Origin: Phoronis ovalis
Lineage: Eukaryota > Phoronida > Phoronidae
DNA: 11,035 nucleotides
Reading direction: 5' to 3'
NCBI GenBank assembly: GCA_028565635.1
Contig: JAOXYB010057079.1
Span: 1 to 11,035, forward strand
Every line of letters starts with the position of its first letter. The stretch's first letter is position 1. Position numbers and translations under genes: made by a program. The notes under the pieces are model-generated. The model did not search any database. It was not told where the DNA came from and worked only from the letters and a program-made list of their open reading frames with translations. Positions 1 through 9,200 of the stretch are shown one piece after another.

Positions 1-13
1 ACTAACGGATGGA

Positions 14-19
14 TTTATT
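14..19 (-). terminator. Candidate poly(A) signal AATAAA
   Basis: The plus strand reads tttatt, giving AATAAA on the coding strand, 131 nt after the stop codon. Any cleavage site would lie within the last few bases or just outside the window. The 149 bp from the stop to the window edge hold no further domain-coding sequence and are best read as 3'UTR. Confidence 0.5.
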
Positions 20-149
20 CAGACTGCATATAGGAGTACTACTAATATAAAATAAACGCCTAAAAAATTTAATCCATCGAAGTTCTTCTGAGAATGTTAT
101 GTAAATATGTTTTAAAACATTAATCAAAATTCGTATATATTCTCACTAG

Positions 150-266
150 CTAGAATAACAGACCTGTAGGCGGTACTGGTTCGCATGTGGTACTTCGTTT
201 CACTTCAATGGAGTCTAAGGCCATGTCAGACTTTGATGAGCTACCTCGAATGCCTTCAAATTCCAG
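150..266 (-). CDS. Exon 15: end of MAM domain and stop (residues 648-685)
   Basis: After acceptor gcattttttag the exon reads LEFEGIRGSSSKSDMALDSI then EVKRSTTCEPVPPTGLLF and TAG (150-152). This is the MAM ending FEGxxG..xxxDxAxDxIxV...C, with C675 pairing with C593 or its equivalent. The first part of the exon is secure. The last four residues depend on translation reading through a candidate donor at 164|163 (ACAG|gtctgt, phase 1). A poly(A) signal 131 nt further on favours termination here. There is no transmembrane segment or GPI-like tail, so the product would be soluble. Confidence 0.75.
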   Translation of the reverse strand: MEFEGIRGSSSKSDMALDSIEVKRSTTCEPVPPTGLLF

Positions 267-3200
267 CTAAAAAATGCATTAAATGAATGAATCATTTCTG
301 TCAGTATGATTAAAATAGTTTACGTGTACATTTTTATTGTTTGTACCAGTACCTCTTACGAGCCATTTAAAAAACAATAGGAACATTTGCATTACTAAGT
401 CTCACTTTTAAAATGTGACAACTTACGTTTTTAGTGAAAAAGGTAAGATTTTTGACGGTTTGGATGGTTTTAAAATTATGTTTACAGAAAACTCACTTGA
501 AATGCTTCACTGGTCTGAACCAATACATAAGCTTTTTGCCACGCATTTCCTTGATTACCAGATTTGAAAAACGGGTTTGTTTCTCCTCCGGAAATTGACT
601 TGGTTCTTAAACTCAAAGTGCCCATATCCACTCCACGCATATGATAGTAAAATGTAACGCAGTAAGAATCAGCTAGAACGAAATAAATAATTATAACATG
701 TTTTTTAATCACAGATAACCATGATAGTAGATCGTCTTATAGACTCTCAGACAAAATGTATTACTGAAAGATATCTTTTAATACGAGTTTCACTGAGGCT
801 GCTGTCTTCAGATGGTTATAATAAACGCTATTCTTATGGCTGTCTAAGTATCTCTGTGAGTGTCCTTTATTGCAATGTGTTAAGTATACATGTATATCAA
901 ATAAACTGTACTACGTAATGAAACTGGTAAACATACCTGAGATATAAGGTGTATTTAACCGTGCTGGATCACCTGCCTTAGCTGGAGACGATGCCTCAAA
1001 ATAAATGTATTGGGAGTTATAGATTCCATAATATGGTCCTGTAGACGACGAAGGAGTGGACCCCTTAAACAAAGAAAATGCCACATTTATATTGTCATAC
1101 ACTAAGCCAACAGCAGCGTATCAGGTACACCAGTATGTATATGAATTAAATAATTGAGCTGTTATACGCTCAATTTTGTACATGCATAGGTGTAAATCCA
1201 TTCGACAGATTACTGAATAACGGGGTGAATTTTATTAGAAATGTTGACGTTTTAGAAACATTTGTAAAAAAACTGTCTCTATACTCCAAAAATTAGTGTT
1301 AACTAGACACATTTTGAAACGTTTTTAAACTGAAACCTTTTTATTAGTGTCCTTACCGTATTTGGTATCCAATTAAACTTGTCCGTCCTGTCTTGTTGCC
1401 AAGCACAAAAACTGCTAACAGAGTTATCGGAGTTGTCATTAAAATCACACGTTAAAAGGGAAACTGAAAAAACAGACAGAAGGGAGATAATCTACAAAGT
1501 TAACCCAGTAAGAAACAAACAATAAAAAAATATGAAACAATTATAATGAGTTAAACATTTATCCTGTTTGATGGTCAGATAAAAATATTATAGTTTAATT
1601 ACATATTCTGAATTGCCTTCCAAATGCATAATGAACATACCATCATTTAAGTTTTCGCAGTTTATCCCAGTTATACCAGGTGAGCAATTGCAGATGTAGG
1701 TAGTTGCGCCAGTATTTCCACAAACACCAGAATTTTGACAGGGACTGCTCAGACAAGGATCACTACTAGTTGTGGCATGCGCGGTAAAGGAAAAACCTCC
1801 TTGAGCACTCGCTGAAGTATCTGTCGCATCAAATATAATCAGCATGGTCTTTCCTTCGTGGTCCAACATCGTGTTAGCATTTTGCGGAGCGTCGTCTCTT
1901 GTATTACCACACCACCTGTGTTAAAAATGATAATTATTATATAAAGCTGCTCAACCTGCTCATATAATTTCAGCTCCACGATGGCAATCCGTCAATAAGC
2001 ACTGTCATGTAATAATAATCAACAACTGCACGATGCGAGACACCATGTGCACCTTTCGTGGAACTGTGACAAATTTGTTGCATCAGGCTACCGAGTCTGA
2101 ATAAATTCGGTTTATCCGTAATCAATTGTAATTATATTGCTTCAATTTAACAAACGTGAATACCTTTGACCAGTCAGGAATCAGCTTTTCTATCATTTGG
2201 CTGTGTTATTGACCTATTTCCATAGTTGTCCGCTTAGTCCATTGATATACCTATTTATTGTATGCTGCAATTTGATTGGAATTTGCCACTGCTTTATATT
2301 TATTTATTATAAGAACAGGAATTATCGCTCTCCATCTTTTCGAATAAAGGAAAATATAAGCGGTCAAGTCCAACCGTTAGATTGAGAAGATATGGAACAC
2401 TAACGGATGGATGTCTTGCGGGTTTGCTTGTATAGTAACAGTCACTGAGATTATGCGTATTCACTTATGCATATAAATCAAGATATATATATACATCTGA
2501 AAAAGAAAGTATCCTACCTGAGATTTGTTTGGCCTACTAAATTATATCGTACTTCCAAGAAATGAACACACGGTGACACTGAGGAATCAAATGCTACATC
2601 GAAATCATCGAAAGTTATTCGAATGACACTTCCGGCTGTATTCGGCCCCTAAAAAAGATGACGGTGACAATAAATTTCAAAATTAAGTAGTTGTACACGC
2701 ACAATGCTTATTTTATATATTTTCGTTAATTTTAAGTTTGGTATTGTTTTTTTTTTAAATTTAATATGTGACACGATTGGTGTTTCTAACTCAGACACAT
2801 AAATGTTTTATTTGAACAATTGTCATGAGTGCCTTCAATAGCAATTAGGACTGTTTGTAGCCAGATGGTTTACCTGAATGAGGTAAATACATCTATCTCC
2901 AACATTATACACGCCATTTTGTCCATCATAATTGGGGCTTTGTATTTGAACACTACCACCTGCAGTTAAGGTATACACCGCACCACAACCTAAATGAATA
3001 ACAACAGTAAGATAATTTTATAACTGCTGGGGAGTGTGCAATTTTTGTAAGATAAAAAAAGCTGTTTTAAAACAACAATGAACTGGGCACCTCAAATGTC
3101 GAGTCGTATGATCGATTTCTGAAAAGTACTGTGTTCTGAAACAGTACATACTGTAGTTCTATAAAATATGTTTAACTTAATTTGGGAGTGGGAAGAATCA

Positions 3201-6200
3201 GTACTTGATTCATTTGACGAAAGGACCTACAGAAATGCGGAAGTGGGTATAATGATCACCGTACAGGTGCATATCAATCTATCGGCGGCAACAGCTATAT
3301 ATTACAATTCTGGATAAATCCAAGTGAAAAAGTATTTGTGTTGTACAGTAGTAGTAATTTAGCTTTTTAGTAGTTGATTGGTATGCTTTCATTGCACTGT
3401 ACTGCTTATTATTTATGCCACAAAACTGATTGAAACCTACCAGTATCTACGGTAGGATCGATTGTTGTACAGTCTCCAGTCAGACCATACGGGCATTTAC
3501 AGATGCATTGTCCAGATACCGTTTTAAATGGGTAGCCATCGTTGTAACAGACGTTAATACAATCATCTGAAAAACGCAATGTAGTTGCATGATTCTAAAC
3601 TATGAAATATCTAATATATATTATATACACCTACAAAGTAATGTTACTAAAACCTGAAAGTTAAAACAATTTTATCACACTTTAATGTTTTGAAACCGAT
3701 GTGCCCGGCTTTTATTGCAGTTTGCTCACTAAATGAATGCAAGATCCTTGTATTGTCATTGTAATACTTTGCTATATTTAGCATAAACGGACTTCCAATA
3801 AAGATCAGTAGGCACAATCAGAATTTTTTTACTCATTTGTCATATTTATTTTGCATTACGCATAACCACCATACAAGTTGTTGACTTTCAGCAGATGTTG
3901 TTTGGTAATTGTAGCATCATAATGATAGATTAATTAAATTCAGCGGTTGTGATGTCCTTTTCAGTGTATGTAATATAATCTAACAATTAAAACATTCAAG
4001 AAAAGTATTCAAGAAACTGCTAAGAATATTTTATAACCTAATTCGGGGGTGAAAGAGATTCTAACAACACCGAATTTCTAAAATGTTTACCTTCGCAATT
4101 GTATGCTAGATTTGCACCTTTTGCATCATAAAAGGTTAAGCCTGTCCGCGATCCAGGTAGGAAAGATAATTCGTCGTTAAGAACTCGAATTGTGGGATCA
4201 TCATTTACTGAAAAGCCCTACAATGAACACAATTAATGTAATATGCTATAATTATATTTTTAAAATTCGAAACATAAAACATTTTCAGATACAGAGGTGT
4301 TTTTTTCATGCTGGACAAGCGTAGAATTTCGTTACGATATCTCATCTTGTCATAATGCATGATACGTGACTTTCTAGTAAGAGTTCGTGTGTCGTCCACC
4401 AGGGAATACTGTTAGAAAATATGTAAGTCCAACATTCAACACAATGAAAAAATCAGATTAACCTTTGTTTATAGTGTAATTGATTGGTATTTGCATCAGT
4501 ATAAAAACAGAAAATACGGCCGGAGGTAAATCAACTGATGGAACCGCCATGAGAAGACTATTGTTAGCCTTCCTTCTATGGAAAATGCAGTTATCTAACA
4601 TTTGTTCTTGTTTAAGTAATTATAGCCTTTAATTACTCTGGAGAAAGGCAAATGCTGTCTGTATAAACTCTGAATCTTTTTAGTTATCATGACATTGAAT
4701 ACCTGTTAGGTGATTTTTATGATACATATGTTTGTTGTTTAGTCGCGTCTAACTGAAAACACGGTTTTAAAACAGTCTGGAAAGCTTTGGCATTTTATCT
4801 TTACCACTAACTAGTTTTCTTTGTACAGCATATTCACAAAGATGGAAGGTTCATCTGTATAAATACATTATAATTATTTTCAGAATTGTAAATTATAACA
4901 ACATCTTAACCCGTCGTTAACTGACATGAGGTAGACAGTCTCAGTAATCTTACATTTTCGTTGTACATAATCAGTGACATGTATTTGTATAATAAAATGC
5001 GCTTTCACTTGCAAGTAATTGTTAAAGCCGTACGCAGCCATATAAATGAAAGAAAATCGAAAGTTTTATAACATACCGTTAGACTGTAATGCATGTTGCT
5101 TTCCAAATCGTACTTATGAAGATTTATTGTCGTTTCGTCTTTGTAAAAATTATGTTCCTTGCCATCTTTAATATTTTGGAACAAAATTTCAATAAACTGG
5201 TCACGGTCACTTCGTTTTTGCTCATGATGAAACCCGATTGCATGACCAAACTCGTGGGCAATGGTACCAAGCTAAAAAAGAATTACTATATGCATTTTAA
5301 AATGTTTTTAAAACGTTGTTTTGGGCTATTTCGTTTACAATTTCTGGAACAAGCTATATCCGAATTGGGTGTTAATCCATTAGATCACACTTAGTCACGC
5401 TGGTCTTCCTAAGAATTTAGTAGGAAACTGGAAGAAAAACCCAATAACTCTATTTCCAGCTAGTACTTTTAGATTGTTATTACAAACTAAATATTTATGT
5501 TTTATTTTCCAAGTGGGAACCTGGCAATTTCCCTCTGCTAACGTACCAATTACTAAAAAGAAGCTGACATTTGTACTTTTAAACTACCTTTTAATAAAAA
5601 GTTGTGGTTATTATTTTACACAATAAATTATTACGGTTATATTAGATTCATGAGGTGTTCAGAAACGAAATTTCAATTTTTACTAATAACAGAGCAATAT
5701 TTTTACGCCATGGTTTAATGTATCATTCTTGCATGTGCTTACCAAATATTACTGTTCTTGCACAACTTGTTTTGAAGTGGTAGAAGGGATTGGCCGGTGA
5801 AGGACTTTTTTAATTATAAAGGGGCCTTTTTGGGTCGTAGGGGACTTTCCAAAATTGTGCGTATTTGCATGCGAAGCGAATAATTTGATCCATGAATCAT
5901 GTCTCTGGGATAAAAATTGTAAGACTACTTAGATTTTCAAGAAATCCCATTCAAATGTATAGAGAGGGCTAAAAATCAAGTTTGTGCAGTTAGTCTTTCT
6001 ACCCAAACATTATTAATTATTTAATTAATTATTTAATGAACGGTTGATTATTATAAAGAAAAATTGTAACTTTATACACTCCTGATGATAACCAGCTTAG
6101 CATGTAAAAGTGTTCATTGTAATAGAGCTGTTGTAACTAGTCCGTAACATGTTCAGAATGTTTAAGTTTCCTTACCCCTAAGCAGCCTGGTTCTGCAAGG

Positions 6201-9200
6201 TTTAGAGTTTGAGCTCCGCCTATTTCCCCAACGTAAGAGCTACAGCTGCACAAAGAAATCCAATGAGATAAAACAGTTACACATGCATTATAATAATTTC
6301 GTATTAGCTATCTATTTTTCTTACTGAATTGAAAAACCTGATGAACAATCACACTTCATATTTTTAAAAACTTATGTTTCCTTGCAATAAATTTGTTTTA
6401 GTGATAGTCGAAGGTTTATTAATGAATTATTTAATTAAACTATTATAACACATATATAATGCCTAGCTCAGAAAAATGTTTGTACATCTACACAAAACAT
6501 AATACTGGTAAGCTGCTAGTTCATCTGCTGAATTACCAAATATCAAATATTCTTATTGGATTTTCCATTTTGTATGGAATCGCGTGTTTTCTATCAATAT
6601 CAAATGGACGTGGTCGGGAAGCTAATTAAGACGGAGGCATTATACGTTATATTTCGTTTTTGGATTTCCCAATACCTGTGCGATAGCGTCTACAAGAGTT
6701 CGGTGTGTAAATCTGACTACAAAGCCCCTTACCCAGATCCAGTTCCGACATTTACATAGTTAGTCTCCGAGGACCGGTAAGGAAATCGAATACACGTTTC
6801 GGTCTCCCAGTGTGCTAGCGCTTCCCATACAGAATCTTCAGAAGCTTGGTTTGCGAATGTTCGTGAAGTGTCGAATTGCCAGGGTACAACGGCATTTGTC
6901 CATAGTCTGTCTGGGTTGTCGTCAAGTTTTCGTTTTTTTCTATGTGTTTGATTCTAAGAGAAAATAATAAAATTATAAGTAGATAAAGCAGATCTGATCA
7001 GTACATGAGCATAGCATGTAAACAGCATTTTGTTGTTTGCTCATTAAGTTGCATTGTTTGTAGAACAAGACAAGTAGAAACAATTGGCGTGTATGTGTGC
7101 CTGTGTATCTGTGTATTATGCATATTATCATAAGACATTGTAATCTTCATGTTATGGTTAGACAACATTTCATTGGAACGTTACACAAGCTACTATTAAA
7201 GTGGATGGAGTTGTGGTCTTATATTATACTGTACCTCAGGCAACAGTTCGTCTTCTTGTTGATCATCTTTTGTGCGTTGGACTGGCAAACTTTTTTGACT
7301 CTAAAATATAAAAGAAATGTAACCATTATTTACTGTATACATTCGTATTTTTAAAAAGAAACCACATAATTTTAATTAAAATCTCTTTTTCTTTAAAAAA
7401 TCTCATCTTTCATGCCCATGTAGGGTAGTGCAATTGCTCACCTTTATCATTTTACCATTAATGATAGCTCTCTCGCTGCTCAGTTTCTTAGCAATTTGAG
7501 CTTCTTTGTTAGACTACAAATAAAATGGTTGATTGCAGTTATAGTTATATATGTTAATCCGTATTTATGAATATTAATCAATTGGTGTTTGTTTTCTTTC
7601 TACAAACGTGCCAAGTTTGAGTATTTGAGAAAATAACAAAAATATTTATTCAAGACTATTAATTAATATTTCCGAAGTGCAGATTTTCAAATTGTCCACG
7701 AATTTGTTTTTATGCGCAAGAGTGAATTCATTTCTTGGAAATACAAACTGTAATAAAAATATAAAGAATTGCTGTTTTTAAAACCAACGCATGTATTTAT
7801 GATCATCCAATGAACAGTAAAGGACGTCATTATTGTAACATCTGGTGTTTTTTCCAATTTAATAAAATATTCTTTAATATAAAAATGTACTCTTTAACAA
7901 GTTAAAATAATTACAAATTACAGAAACAATGTAAATCCTTAACGTGGCGGAACCCATTCGGGACAAGTTATTCACATTTTATACTTTGAGTCGAATTTTG
8001 ATCAGTTTAATTAATAAAAAATTGATTAATAATTATAAAAGTATACATTTTTGGAAAGGTATTAACTTAAGGATGAAAAATCCTTTTACTTATCTATCAC
8101 ATGATTATGTAATCAGTAAAGGGGGCCATTTTAGGTTAAAAGCTCATGTTTTTCAAAACGTAAACTTAAAAAAAATATAACTCCAACACCCCTGCAGATT
8201 CTAGGATGAAATTTGGCCAAAATTAACTTCCAGATTGGAACTCTAATAAAATGTCTCAGATTTTTGAAATCTTCTTAGTTCTGACATAATGTGCTTCTAA
8301 AGATATGGGTTTCAGGAAAAAATTTCTGGTAGTAGAATTTTGGAAAGTCATAATTTTTGAATGATACAAAATTTTAAACATCTGTGACGTTTATTTTGAA
8401 GAGCTCTATTTGAAGTCAATGTTGGCTAAGTTTCAACTTTGGATCCATAGGGGCGTTGAAGTTATACTTTTTAAAGTTTACATGATGAAAAACGTGAATT
8501 TTTAATCAAAATAGCTTCTGTACTAATTACCTAATCATGTCACAGATAAGTAAAGTAACATTTCATAATCCTTAAGTTAATACCTTTCTAAAAATGTATA
8601 CTTTTATTAGTCATTTTTTCCCATTAAACAGCCCAAAATTTGAATCAAAGTGTAAATGTGAACAACCTGTCTAAATCTTAAATAAAATGTTTATATGTCA
8701 AGCGTAGTACCTTTGCAATCATCGTACGGGCGTTGCACATACATGTGTGTCTATCCTTTTTAATTAGATTTGTTTATTTTTAGGTGGGACAGTAATCAAA
8801 ATAATAAAAAAAGCCAGAAAGACTTAAGCAAGTCTAAGGACTCCATCGAGTATTTAGATTGTACAAAGATGTTCTGCGTAATTACTCTTTTAAAAAGTCA
8901 ACCTCAAAGTTCAGGAACACTGTTTGTACAAGTAAATAAAATTGGACAAAATTTAACAAGTAAATTTCCTTTTTCTGTTATGTAAAAAATTCCCATCCAA
9001 ACTGTTTAACATATTTTTGCGAGAGATTGGCATGGATTTGGGAGCCTTTGAGCCACAGGTGGCCATCTCTAATATAGGTGTTTTGAAAGATTTTATATAA
9101 TTTGTGCTCAAAAGTATCCCTATTTATGATTAATTATGGAACAAACTTTATTAGTATTATCCTAGCAAAAATCAATAATGATCTAGCATACAATAGGAGG

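Noticed and set aside
1588-1640. Read-through of exon 11 to the stop at 1588-1590 as the gene end
   Set aside because: A good donor (GATG|gtatgt) precedes it and the next exon starts a MAM domain in the matching phase. It remains possible as an intron-retained short form, but nothing supports it.
1-2412. The 14-mer actaacggatggat occurs at 1-14 and 2399-2412
   Set aside because: The match does not extend on the right, the left side at position 1 cannot be tested, and one shared 14-mer in 11 kb is plausible by chance.
5089-5394. 101-codon plus-strand open frame
   Set aside because: It is the antisense shadow of the catalytic exon 6, which has a clear astacin motif on the minus strand.
5781-5870. 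G-rich patch in intron 5 as a quadruplex or a SINE head
   Set aside because: The G runs are irregularly spaced and no tRNA-like A or B box or second copy could be seen.
7944-8180. Plus-strand open frame of 78 codons in intron 1
   Set aside because: It lies in the left arm of the palindrome. The matching right arm, read in the same sense, is full of stops and indels, so there is no protein-level conservation.
8770-8985. Plus-strand open frame after an acceptor-like tttatttttag, with a lysine- and serine-rich translation
   Set aside because: There is no ATG start and no recognised motif, and by a rough estimate several stop-free runs of this length are expected by chance in 11 kb of AT-rich DNA read in six frames.
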